Below, in pieces: positions 24,873 to 33,196 of a stretch of 64,000 nucleotides of DNA. A program made the translations under genes and the position numbers. The DNA is taken from the NCBI RefSeq assembly GCF_030269125.1, contig NZ_BSSM01000006.1:124001-188000 (forward strand), read 5' to 3'. Under the pieces are notes generated by a model, which had not been told where the DNA came from, did not search any database, and saw nothing but the letters and a program-made list of their open reading frames with translations. Source of the stretch: Streptomyces hygroscopicus subsp. hygroscopicus (GTDB taxonomy: Bacteria > Actinomycetota > Actinomycetes > Streptomycetales > Streptomycetaceae). Every line of letters begins with the position of its first letter. Position 1 is the stretch's first letter.

Positions 24873-26123
24873 ATGGCGGCGCAGGTCGATCACGCGGCCC
24901 TGTTCGCCGACACGCCGAGTCCGTATCTGGTGCTGGGCCCCGACCTGGTGATCGTGGACGTCAACCGCGCCTATCTGAGGGCGACCGGACGGACGCGGGA
25001 GGACCTGGTGGGGCAGCACGTCTTCCAGGCGTTCCCCGACAACCCCGCTGATCCGAACGCCGACGGGGTGCGGAACCTGAGCGTCTCGCTGCACCGGGTC
25101 CTGGCCACGCGCAGGCCGGACACCATGGCACTGCAGAAGTACGACATCCCCGTCGCCGACCGGCCCGGCGTGTTCGAGGAACGCTGGTGGTCACCGGTGA
25201 ACACCCCCGTCCTCGGGCCGGACGGGCAGGTGGCGTGGATCATCCACCGCGTGGAGGACCTGACCGGGTTCGTCAAGGCCCGCCGGGCCGCCCGCCCCGC
25301 GGAGGTCCGTGTGGACACGGGCGCGGACGTGACCGAGTCGCTGGAGGCCGAGCTGTACGCGCGGGCGCGCGAGCTCCAGCTCCTGAACGAGGAACTGCGC
25401 CAGGCCCACACCCGTGAACGCGAGGTCGCCGTCACCTTGCAGGAGGCCATGCTCCATACCCCCGACCTGGCTCACCACCGGGACATCGCGGTGCGTTACC
25501 TGCCGGCGGTCGGTTCGCTGAACGTGTGCGGCGACTGGTACGACATCGTGGACATCCCCCCGGACCGGCTGGCGCTGGCGGTGGGGGACGTCATCGGCCA
25601 CGGTCTCAAGGCCGCCGCGGTCATGGGCATGCTCCGCAGCGCCCTGTCGGCCGCCATCCGCGCCCTGGAACGCCCCGCGCAGGCCCTGGAGGTACTGGGC
25701 CTGTACGCACGCTCGATCGACGGCGCCCTGGGCACCACGGCGGCCAAGGTGATCGTCGACCAGCGCAGCCTCCTGATCACCTACAGCAATGCCGGGCACC
25801 CGCCCCCGGTCCTGGTGCACGCCGACGGGCGGACCGAGCTGCTGGACCAGGCGACCGACCCGCCGCTGGGCACGCGGCCGCAGCACGTGCCCCGCCCCCA
25901 GGCGAGCGCGCAGTACAAGCCGGGCGACACCTTGGTGCTGTACACGGACGGCCTGATCGAGCGCCGCGACGAGGACATCGACACCGGCCTGGACCGCCTG
26001 ACCGGCGTTCTCGCCGAACACCGCCACCTGGGGGCCGAGCAGCTCGCCGACACGGTACTGGCCCGTCTCGGGGTGGCCAGCGGCGGCAGGGACGACGTGG
26101 CCCTCATCGTCGTCCGGCTCTGA
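24873..26123 (+). CDS. PAS-domain SpoIIE/PP2C serine phosphatase
   Basis: A 416-residue protein phosphatase. A PAS sensor occupies about residues 10-135 (PYLVLGPDLVIVDVNRAYLR), a helical linker follows at about 155-195, and the SpoIIE-type PP2C domain runs from about 200 to the end with VCGDWYDIVDI, VGDVIGHGLKAAAVMG, LITYSNAGHPPPVLV, LYTDGLIERRDEDID and GGRDDVALIVVRL. The metal-binding aspartates are present. Such enzymes dephosphorylate STAS anti-anti-sigma factors. The ATG at 24873 follows GGGAGGAGGGG, better than the ATG at 24843. A second phosphatase gene follows on the same strand. Confidence 0.94.
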   Translation: MAAQVDHAALFADTPSPYLVLGPDLVIVDVNRAYLRATGRTREDLVGQHVFQAFPDNPADPNADGVRNLSVSLHRVLATRRPDTMALQKYDIPVADRPGVFEERWWSPVNTPVLGPDGQVAWIIHRVEDLTGFVKARRAARPAEVRVDTGADVTESLEAELYARARELQLLNEELRQAHTREREVAVTLQEAMLHTPDLAHHRDIAVRYLPAVGSLNVCGDWYDIVDIPPDRLALAVGDVIGHGLKAAAVMGMLRSALSAAIRALERPAQALEVLGLYARSIDGALGTTAAKVIVDQRSLLITYSNAGHPPPVLVHADGRTELLDQATDPPLGTRPQHVPRPQASAQYKPGDTLVLYTDGLIERRDEDIDTGLDRLTGVLAEHRHLGAEQLADTVLARLGVASGGRDDVALIVVRL

Positions 26124-26238
26124 GTACCGGACGGACCGAGCGGGGCGCCGCCGCCTCGGCACGTTCCGCCCGCGCCCGGCAAGTGGGCGGACTCGCGCCC
26201 ATGGGTACCCGGCCCAGCAGAGGCGAGGAGGTGTCGAC

Positions 26239-27561
26239 GTGAACGGGCATTCCGGCGGCCGCGAGGAGGGCCGGCCCGCGCTGCCGCCGCTCGTGGGCGA
26301 CGAACAGCTCGACCGGCTCCAGCAGAGCCTGCGGCAGGTCGCCCATACGCACGGCCGGATGCGCTCCCTCCTGGACGCGGTGCTGACCATCAGCGCCGCG
26401 CTGGACCTCCAGGTGGTGCTGCGCACCATCACCGAGTCGGCGCGCGAGCTGGTCGACGCCCGATACGCGGCCATCGGCGTCCTGAACGACGCCGGGGAGT
26501 TCACCGATCTGATCACCTCCGGGTTCGGAGCCGACCATGTCCGCGGAGAGGACGGCGTCGAGCTCCCGCACGGCACCGGGCTGCTCGGCGAACTGGTCCG
26601 CCACCCCGAGCCGCTCCGGGTGGACGACCTCGCCACCCACCCCAAGGCCGCGGGCTTCCCCGAAGACCATCCGGTCATGACCACCCTGCTCGGGGTGCCG
26701 ATCCAGGTACGCGACGCCATCTACGGCAACCTCTACCTCGCCGACAAACAGGACGGCTCCTTCACCCAGGAGGACGAGGAGATGGTCACCGCCCTGGCCG
26801 GCGCGGCCGGTGTGGCGATCGAGAACGCCCGCCTCTACCAGCGCCTGCGGCAGGCCACCGAGGAGTTCCAGCGCCGCCTGCTGCCGACGCTCCCCGACCT
26901 GCCGGGACTCCGGTTGCAGGCCCGCTACCAGCCCTCGACCGAGGCCCCCCGCATCGGAGGCGACTGGTACGACCTGATCCACCTGCCGGATCAGGTGCCC
27001 TGCCTGATGGTCGGCGACGTCATGGGCCACGGCATCGAGGCGGCCACCATCATGAGCCAGATCAGCAACATGCTCCGCGTCATCGCCTTCGACGAGCAGG
27101 AGCCGCCCAGTCGCATCCTGCACCGCCTCGACGACGTCCTGCACCACCTGCACGGCGGCCCCATGGCCACCGTCGTCATCGCCCGCCTCGAACCCGTCCC
27201 CTCCGGAGGCAGGCTCGTGCGCTGGTCGAGCGCCGGCCATCTGCCGCCGCTGATCGTCACGCCCGACCACCGGGCCCGCCACCTCTTTGAGGACATCGGC
27301 CTGCCCCTCGGCGTCGACCCCGATCTGCCCCGCCCCGACCACGAGTGCACCCTGCCGGCGGGCGCCGGCATCCTGCTGCACACCGACGGCCTGGTCGAAG
27401 AGCGCGGCCACTCCATCGACGCCGGCATGCGCCAGGCCGCGGCAACGGCCGCCGAGCACGCCGACGACCCGCTGCCCGAGCTGTGCGACGCCCTGCTCGC
27501 CCACCGTCGGGGCACCTACCACGACGACGTCGCGCTCCTCGCCGCCCGGCTGACCTCGTGA
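26239..27561 (+). CDS. GAF-domain SpoIIE/PP2C serine phosphatase
   Basis: A 440-residue phosphatase. The GAF domain at about residues 55-205 has DARYAAIGVLND, LPHGTGLLGELVRHPEPLR and a conserved IYGNLYLADK. The SpoIIE domain follows (about 225-440) with GGDWYDLIHLP, VGDVMGHGIEAATIMSQ, RWSSAGHLPPLIV, LHTDGLVEERGHSID and YHDDVALLAARL, including the metal-binding aspartates. It probably acts on a STAS-type anti-anti-sigma factor in response to a GAF ligand. The GTG at 26239 follows GAGGAGGTG. It lies 115 bases after the PAS phosphatase and may be co-transcribed. Confidence 0.94.
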   Translation: MNGHSGGREEGRPALPPLVGDEQLDRLQQSLRQVAHTHGRMRSLLDAVLTISAALDLQVVLRTITESARELVDARYAAIGVLNDAGEFTDLITSGFGADHVRGEDGVELPHGTGLLGELVRHPEPLRVDDLATHPKAAGFPEDHPVMTTLLGVPIQVRDAIYGNLYLADKQDGSFTQEDEEMVTALAGAAGVAIENARLYQRLRQATEEFQRRLLPTLPDLPGLRLQARYQPSTEAPRIGGDWYDLIHLPDQVPCLMVGDVMGHGIEAATIMSQISNMLRVIAFDEQEPPSRILHRLDDVLHHLHGGPMATVVIARLEPVPSGGRLVRWSSAGHLPPLIVTPDHRARHLFEDIGLPLGVDPDLPRPDHECTLPAGAGILLHTDGLVEERGHSIDAGMRQAAATAAEHADDPLPELCDALLAHRRGTYHDDVALLAARLTS

Positions 27562-27662
27562 ACCCCGCCGCGGCCGGACCGGCGGTCCAGCCGGCCGAGC
27601 GGCCCCCTGCCCGGTCGCCGCGGGCCGCGCCGGCCGCCGTCCGGTCGTCGCCGAGTCCCGTC

Positions 27663-28484
27663 TCAGGCCCCGAGCCCCGCGAACGCCCGGACGAACGCCT
27701 CCCGCACCGTCGCGCCGGGTGTCCGGTCCAGCACGCCGAACACGACGTGCTCGAAAGTCCGCTCGAACCGGCCCCCGGGGCCGAGCGGTCCCCGGAACGC
27801 CTCCGCGACCTGCGCCGGGTCGTTCTGGAAGACACCGCAGCCCCAGGCGCCCAGCACCAGCCGCCGGTAGCCCTGGGCCGCGGCCGTCTCCAGTACCCGC
27901 TCGGCCCGTGCGGCGAGGGCGCCCGGGATCTCGGCGGCGCGTCCGGGCGCGGTGCGCCGCAGGACGCCCGCGTTGGGCGCGGCGGCGGTCAGGAAGCCCG
28001 CGCGGTAGGGCTCGGCCAGCAGCCGCCCGCGGTCGTCGCGGAAGACGGGGACGCCCGGACTGTGGATCACCCGGTCGGAGTAGAGCGGGTCCCGGTGGGC
28101 ACGGTGGTGATCGTAGAACTCCCTGGCCTCCAGCAGGCATGTGTACAGCGCGGAGGCGCGGCACAGGGCCTCTTCCTGGGCCTGGGCGCCGTTCAGATAG
28201 CCGCCGCCCGGGTTTCTGGCCGAGGAGAAGTTCAGGACGGCGACCGGGGCGTCGGCCAGCCGGCGGGCCGCCTCCAGGCTGCTCTCGCCGGTCACCTCGA
28301 CGGCCGTGTCCAGACCGGGCGACGGCGGCACCTCGACCGGCCCGGGGCCGTACATCCGGGTGCCGGCGCGGGCGGCCGCCGTCGCGTCCGCGAGGGGCAC
28401 CTCCCGGCCGTCGGGCCCCCGGTAGGACCCCGCGGCCACGATCTGCTCCGTCTCCGTGGCGATCCCGCGCAGGCGTGCGCTCAC
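27663..28484 (-). CDS. Bacterial-type poly(ADP-ribose) glycohydrolase (TIGR02452/DUF2263)
   Basis: A 273-residue macrodomain-type glycohydrolase. The signature GGG-x7-QEE is seen at residues 93-105 (GGGYLNGAQAQEE), with the two catalytic glutamates, preceded by VLNFSSARNP. The adenine-side segment LGAWGCGVFQNDP is also present. Family members remove ADP-ribose polymers from proteins by exo-glycohydrolase action. No PARP or DarT-type ADP-ribosyltransferase gene is nearby. The GTG at 28484 follows GGGGGTGG. It diverges from egtA with 276 bases between. Confidence 0.93.
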   Translation of the reverse strand: MSARLRGIATETEQIVAAGSYRGPDGREVPLADATAAARAGTRMYGPGPVEVPPSPGLDTAVEVTGESSLEAARRLADAPVAVLNFSSARNPGGGYLNGAQAQEEALCRASALYTCLLEAREFYDHHRAHRDPLYSDRVIHSPGVPVFRDDRGRLLAEPYRAGFLTAAAPNAGVLRRTAPGRAAEIPGALAARAERVLETAAAQGYRRLVLGAWGCGVFQNDPAQVAEAFRGPLGPGGRFERTFEHVVFGVLDRTPGATVREAFVRAFAGLGA

Positions 28485-28760
28485 GGCGCCACCCCCGTGG
28501 ACGCCCTGACCGCGGCCCGCGCGGTCTCCCCCGTTGTGCTCACACAGGCATCCTGAGTGATGCTGGTGAGGCGGTGCAACGGAGTTTCCCGGCCCGGGAG
28601 CCCCGCCGGACGCACGGACGGTCGCGAAGGCGATCGGTCCAAAACGCCCGGAAGGGCGGTCTTGTGCGATCCGGCACGAGGGTCTTGGGTGGGACGAGTG
28701 CCGGCCCGGCCGACCGACCGCCGGGCCGGAGACATGGTGGAATCTCAGGAGGATCCCGAC

Positions 28761-30095
28761 ATGTCCGATGCGATGACGGAGGGTGGCGACGGTACGGGGC
28801 ACCGTACGACCGTCACCGAGGCCGAGGTGGACGCCCTGGTCCAGGGCATCTGCTTCAAGACCGGCCCGCCCCGCGCCCTCGGTGTGGAGCTGGAGTGGCT
28901 CGTCCACGAGCGGGACCGGCCACAGCACCCCGTGACACCCGGACGACTTCGCGCGGCCTACACGGCCGTGCGTGCCCTACCCCTCGGTTCGGCGCTCACC
29001 GTCGAACCCGGCGGCCAGCTGGAGCTGAGCTCGCCGCCCGCCGCCTCCCTGATGGAGTGCGTGGGCACCGTCTCCGCCGACCTCGCGGCCGTACGCGCCG
29101 TCCTCGCCGAGGACGGCCTCGTCCTCGTCGGTCTCGGCCACGACCCCTTCCGTCTCCCGGAGCGGTTCCTGCACGAGCCCCGGTACGACGCGATGGAGCT
29201 CTGCCTGGACCGCACGGGTCCGGCCGGCCGGCACATGATGCGCGCCTCCGCCTCCGTGCAGGTCTGCGTGGACGCGGGCCACGAGGAACCGGGCCCGCTG
29301 GGGCTCGGCCGGCGCTGGTGGCTGGCGCACCAGTTGGGCGCGGTCCTGGTGGCCGCGTTCGCCAACTCCCCGCTGATGGGGCGGCTGCCCACGGGCTGGC
29401 TGTCCACCCGGCAGCTGATGTGGACGGAGATCGGCGCGGACCGGGCGGGCGCGCCCCCGCCGTACGGGGAGCCGCGTTCCGCGTGGGCCCGGCACGTACT
29501 GGACTCCCCGGTGATGTGCGTCCGTGCGGACGACGGGCCGTGGGAGGTGCCCGAGCGGCTGACCTTCCGCGAGTGGACACGCGCGCACCGTCCCCGGCCA
29601 CCCACCCGGGCGGACCTCGACTACCACCTGACCACCCTCTTCCCGCCGGTGAGGCCGCGCGGCCATCTGGAACTGCGGATGATCGACGCGCAGCCGGGCG
29701 AGGACGGCTGGATCGTGCCGCTCGCGGTGACGGCGGCGCTCTTCGACGATCCGCAGGCCGCCGAGACCGCCTACCGGTGCGTGAAACCCCTCGCCGAGCG
29801 GGCCCTCAACCTGCCCGCCCCGCACAACCCGCTGTGGACCGACGCGGCCCGGCGGGGGCTCGCCGACCCGGAGCTGCGCGAGGCGGCCGTCGTCTGCTTC
29901 GCGGCGGCGCTGGACGCCCTGCCCCGGCTCGGCGCCACCGCCGAGGTGACGGACGCCGTCGCGGGGTACCTGGAGCGCTATGTCGCCCGGGGCCGCTGCC
30001 CGGCCGACGACCTGCTGGACGCGTCGCCCGGCGTCCGCCTCGCCCCGGCCGGGAGCGGCCCCGCCGCCCACGGCAGGAAGGACACCCCCTCATGA
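28761..30095 (+). CDS. egtA: Glutamate-cysteine ligase EgtA of ergothioneine synthesis
   Basis: A 444-residue ATP-dependent ligase making gamma-glutamylcysteine, the sulfur donor for ergothioneine. Family features include GVELEWLVHERD near residues 35-46, TVEPGGQLELSSPPAASL with the active-site glutamates, and GRHMMRASASVQVCVDAG. Length matches actinobacterial EgtA. The ATG at 28761 is preceded by AGGAGG at ideal spacing. Its stop overlaps the egtB start (ATGA). It is the first gene of a tightly overlapping four-gene operon. Confidence 0.95.
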   Translation: MSDAMTEGGDGTGHRTTVTEAEVDALVQGICFKTGPPRALGVELEWLVHERDRPQHPVTPGRLRAAYTAVRALPLGSALTVEPGGQLELSSPPAASLMECVGTVSADLAAVRAVLAEDGLVLVGLGHDPFRLPERFLHEPRYDAMELCLDRTGPAGRHMMRASASVQVCVDAGHEEPGPLGLGRRWWLAHQLGAVLVAAFANSPLMGRLPTGWLSTRQLMWTEIGADRAGAPPPYGEPRSAWARHVLDSPVMCVRADDGPWEVPERLTFREWTRAHRPRPPTRADLDYHLTTLFPPVRPRGHLELRMIDAQPGEDGWIVPLAVTAALFDDPQAAETAYRCVKPLAERALNLPAPHNPLWTDAARRGLADPELREAAVVCFAAALDALPRLGATAEVTDAVAGYLERYVARGRCPADDLLDASPGVRLAPAGSGPAAHGRKDTPS

Positions 30096-31429
30096 CCGCC
30101 CCGAAGGCCGACACCACGACCGCGGAACCGGACACCGAGGCCCTGCGCGAGCGCGCGCTGGCCTCGCTCACCACCGCCCGGGACCGCACCACCTTGCTGA
30201 CCACCTGTGTGGAGGAGGCGGAACTCGTCGCGCAGCACTCGCCGTTGATGTCCCCGCTGGTGTGGGACCTCGCGCACATCGGCAACCAGGAGGAGCTGTG
30301 GCTGCTGCGGACGGTAGGCGGCCGGGAGGCGATGCGCCCCGAGATCGACGGCCTGTACGACGCCTTCGAGCATCCGCGGTCGGAGCGGCCCTCGCTGCCG
30401 CTGCTGCCGCCCGCCGAGGCCCGGCGCTACGCGGCCGAGGTGCGCGGGCGGGTCATGGACCTGCTGGCGGCCGCCGACTTCCGGGGCACCCGGCTGACCG
30501 AGGCCGGCTTCGCCTTCGGCATGATCGCGCAGCACGAACAGCAGCATGACGAGACGATGCTGATCACCCATCAGCTCCGCACGGGCCCGCCGGCCCTGAC
30601 CGCGCCGGACCCGGAGCCGGGCCCGCCGTTCACGGGCCCGGCCGAGGTCCTCGTCCCCGGCGGGCCGTTCACCATGGGCACCTCCGGTGAGCCGTGGGCG
30701 CTGGACAACGAACGCCCCGCGCACCCGCGGGAGGTGGCGCCGTTCTGGATCGACACCACGCCGGTGACGAACGCGGCGTACCAGGAGTTCGTCGAGGACG
30801 GCGGCTACGACACCGAGCGCTGGTGGGCGCCGGAGGGCTGGGCGCACATCCGGCGGCACGGCATCACCGCGCCGCTGTTCTGGCACCGGGACGGGGAGCA
30901 CTGGCTGCGCCGCCGCTTCGGCGCCACGGAGGTGGTCGCGCCCGACGAGCCGGTGCTGCACGTGTGCTGGTACGAGGCCGACGCCTACGCCCGCTGGGCC
31001 GGGCGCCGGCTGCCCACCGAGGCGGAGTGGGAGAAGGCCGCCCGCCACGACCCGGCCACCGGCCGCTCCCGGCGCTACCCCTGGGGTGACGCCGACCCGG
31101 CGCCGGAGCACGCCAACCTCGGCCAGCGCCACCTGGGACCCGCCCCGGCCGGTAGCTATCCGGCCGGGGAATCCCCGCTCGGGATACGGCAGTTGATCGG
31201 CGACGTGTGGGAGTGGACGGCGAGCGACTTCCTGCCCTACCCGGGCTTCCGGGCGTTCCCGTACAAGGAGTACTCGGAGGTGTTCTTCGGCTCCGAGTAC
31301 AAGGTGCTGCGCGGCGGTTCGTTCGCCGTGGACCCGGTGGCCTGCCGGGGCACCTTCCGCAACTGGGACTATCCGATCCGGCGGCAGATCTTCTCCGGGT
31401 TCCGCACCGCCCGCTCGGAGTCGCTCTGA
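30092..31429 (+). CDS. egtB: Ergothioneine sulfoxide synthase EgtB
   Basis: A 445-residue non-heme iron enzyme joining gamma-glutamylcysteine (or cysteine) to hercynine with oxygen to give the sulfoxide. The DinB-like N-terminal half carries the iron ligands: a His in DLAHIGNQEELW and the HEQQHDE motif (H-x3-H-x-E type). The FGE-sulfatase-like C-terminal domain shows GGPFTMGTS, RRLPTEAEWEKAAR and the final RGGSF and FRNWDYPIRRQIFSGFR. It overlaps egtA by four bases and egtC by one. Confidence 0.97.
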   Translation: MTAPKADTTTAEPDTEALRERALASLTTARDRTTLLTTCVEEAELVAQHSPLMSPLVWDLAHIGNQEELWLLRTVGGREAMRPEIDGLYDAFEHPRSERPSLPLLPPAEARRYAAEVRGRVMDLLAAADFRGTRLTEAGFAFGMIAQHEQQHDETMLITHQLRTGPPALTAPDPEPGPPFTGPAEVLVPGGPFTMGTSGEPWALDNERPAHPREVAPFWIDTTPVTNAAYQEFVEDGGYDTERWWAPEGWAHIRRHGITAPLFWHRDGEHWLRRRFGATEVVAPDEPVLHVCWYEADAYARWAGRRLPTEAEWEKAARHDPATGRSRRYPWGDADPAPEHANLGQRHLGPAPAGSYPAGESPLGIRQLIGDVWEWTASDFLPYPGFRAFPYKEYSEVFFGSEYKVLRGGSFAVDPVACRGTFRNWDYPIRRQIFSGFRTARSESL

Positions 31430-32208
31430 TGTGCCGCCACCTCGCCTATCTGGGACCGCGGTCCCCGCTGGAGCGGCTGCTGACGAAGCCCCCGCACAGT
31501 CTGCTCCGGCAGTCGTGGGCGCCGCGGCGGCAGCGGTACGGCACGGTCAACGCCGACGGGTTCGGGGTGGGCTGGTACGCCCCCGGGGACCCGGTGCCCG
31601 CCCGCTACCGCCGGGCCGGGCCGATCTGGGCGGACCTGTCCTTCGCCGACCTGGCCCGGGTCGTGCGCTCCGGCGCGGTGCTCGCCGCCGTCCGGGACGC
31701 GACCCTCGCGGGCGCGGACGCGGAGGCCGCGGCGGCCCCGTTCGCCTCGGGGAGCTGGCTGTTCAGCCACAACGGGGTGGTCGCGGGCTGGCCGGACGCG
31801 GCGGCGCCCCTGGTGGCCACGCTGCCCCCGGTCGACCTGCTCTCGCTGCCCGCGCGCAATGACTCGGCGTTCGTCTGGGCCCTGGTCCTGCACCGGCTGC
31901 GCGCGGGCCAGGACCCGGACCGGGCCCTGGCCGAGACGGTGCGCGAGGTCGCGCGGGCCGCACCCGCCTCCCGGCTGAACCTGCTGCTGACGGACGGCAC
32001 CGCCATCGCCGCCACCGCCTGGGGCGACAGCCTCTGGTACCGCACGGAGCCCGGCCGGGGCACGGTCGTCGCCTCCGAGCCGTACGACGACGACCCGCTG
32101 TGGCGGGAGGTCCCCGACCGCACCGTGCTCACCGCGGACAGCACCGGTGTGCTGCTCGCCCCGGCGGCGGAGCCTGCCGCCGTACCCCCTAAGGAGCCCT
32201 GCACGTGA
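31429..32208 (+). CDS. egtC: Gamma-glutamyl amidohydrolase EgtC
   Basis: A 259-residue class II glutamine-amidotransferase-type hydrolase that removes the gamma-glutamyl group from the sulfoxide intermediate. After removal of Met, Cys2 becomes the catalytic N-terminal nucleophile (MCRHLAYLG). Other conserved parts are NADGFGVGWY, WLFSHNGVVAG and ARNDSAFVWALVL. The ATG shares one base with the egtB stop (TGATG), showing coupling; its own stop overlaps the egtD start. Confidence 0.96.
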   Translation: MCRHLAYLGPRSPLERLLTKPPHSLLRQSWAPRRQRYGTVNADGFGVGWYAPGDPVPARYRRAGPIWADLSFADLARVVRSGAVLAAVRDATLAGADAEAAAAPFASGSWLFSHNGVVAGWPDAAAPLVATLPPVDLLSLPARNDSAFVWALVLHRLRAGQDPDRALAETVREVARAAPASRLNLLLTDGTAIAATAWGDSLWYRTEPGRGTVVASEPYDDDPLWREVPDRTVLTADSTGVLLAPAAEPAAVPPKEPCT

Positions 32209-33167
32209 GCCCTCTGCACGTCACCCGCACCCTCCCCGAGGACGCGACGGAGGCCGCGCTGCGCGCCGATGTCCGCCGTGGTCTGACCGACGAGCCCAAG
32301 TGGCTGCCGCCGAAGTGGTTCTACGACGCCCGGGGCAGCGAACTCTTCGACCGGATCACCGAGCTGCCCGAGTACTACCCCACACGCGCCGAGCGGGAGA
32401 TCCTGGCCGCCCGCTCCGGTGAGATCGCCGCCGCGAGCCGCGCCCGGACGCTGGTCGAGCTGGGCTCCGGCTCCTCGGAGAAGACCCGCCATCTGCTCGA
32501 CGCGCTCACCTCGCTCATCGCGTACGTCCCGGTCGACGTCAGCGAGAGCGCCCTCACCCGGGCGGGACAGGCGCTCATCGCGGAGCGCCCGGACCTCGAA
32601 GTGCACGCGCTGATCGCCGACTTCACCGCGCCGCTCGTCCTGCCCGCGACGCCGGGCCCCCGGCTGCTGGCCTTCCTCGGCGGTACCATCGGCAATCTGC
32701 TGCCCGCCGAACGCGCCGCGTTCCTCGCGTCCGTGCGCGCCCTGCTCGACCCCGGCGACGGACTCCTGCTCGGCACCGACCTGGTCAAGGACGAGCGGGT
32801 GCTGGTGCGGGCGTACGACGACGCGGCCGGGGTGACGGCCGCGTTCGACAAGAACGTGCTGAACGTCGTCAACCGCGAACTGGGCGCCGACTTCGACCCG
32901 GACGCCTTCGAGCACGTGGCGCTGTGGGACGCCCGCCACGAGTGGATCGAGATGCGGCTGCGCGCGCGCACCGCGCAGACGGTGAAGGTGCCGGCGCTGG
33001 ATCTCGCGGTGGAGTTCGCGGCGGGCGAGGAGCTGCGCACCGAGGTGTCGGCCAAGTTCCGCAAGGACGGGGTGGGCCGGGAACTGGCCGCCGCGGAACT
33101 GGAGCTGACACACTGGTGGACGGACGCGCAGGACCGGTTCGCACTGTCGCTGAGCGTGGCGCGGTGA
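32205..33167 (+). CDS. egtD: L-histidine N(alpha)-methyltransferase EgtD
   Basis: A 320-residue SAM-dependent enzyme that trimethylates histidine to hercynine, the first committed ergothioneine step. The substrate-binding PKWFYDARGSELFDRITELP, the SAM loop LVELGSGSSEKTRHLLDAL, FLGGTIGNLLPAE and the YVPVDVSE segment are intact. The GTG at 32205 overlaps the egtC stop (GTGA). A 20-base tandem duplication runs across its stop codon. No PLP-dependent egtE follows; the last C-S lyase step must be done by another gene. Confidence 0.97.
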   Translation: MSPLHVTRTLPEDATEAALRADVRRGLTDEPKWLPPKWFYDARGSELFDRITELPEYYPTRAEREILAARSGEIAAASRARTLVELGSGSSEKTRHLLDALTSLIAYVPVDVSESALTRAGQALIAERPDLEVHALIADFTAPLVLPATPGPRLLAFLGGTIGNLLPAERAAFLASVRALLDPGDGLLLGTDLVKDERVLVRAYDDAAGVTAAFDKNVLNVVNRELGADFDPDAFEHVALWDARHEWIEMRLRARTAQTVKVPALDLAVEFAAGEELRTEVSAKFRKDGVGRELAAAELELTHWWTDAQDRFALSLSVAR

Positions 33168-33196
33168 GCCGGGGCCCGGCGCGGTGAGCCAGGGCG

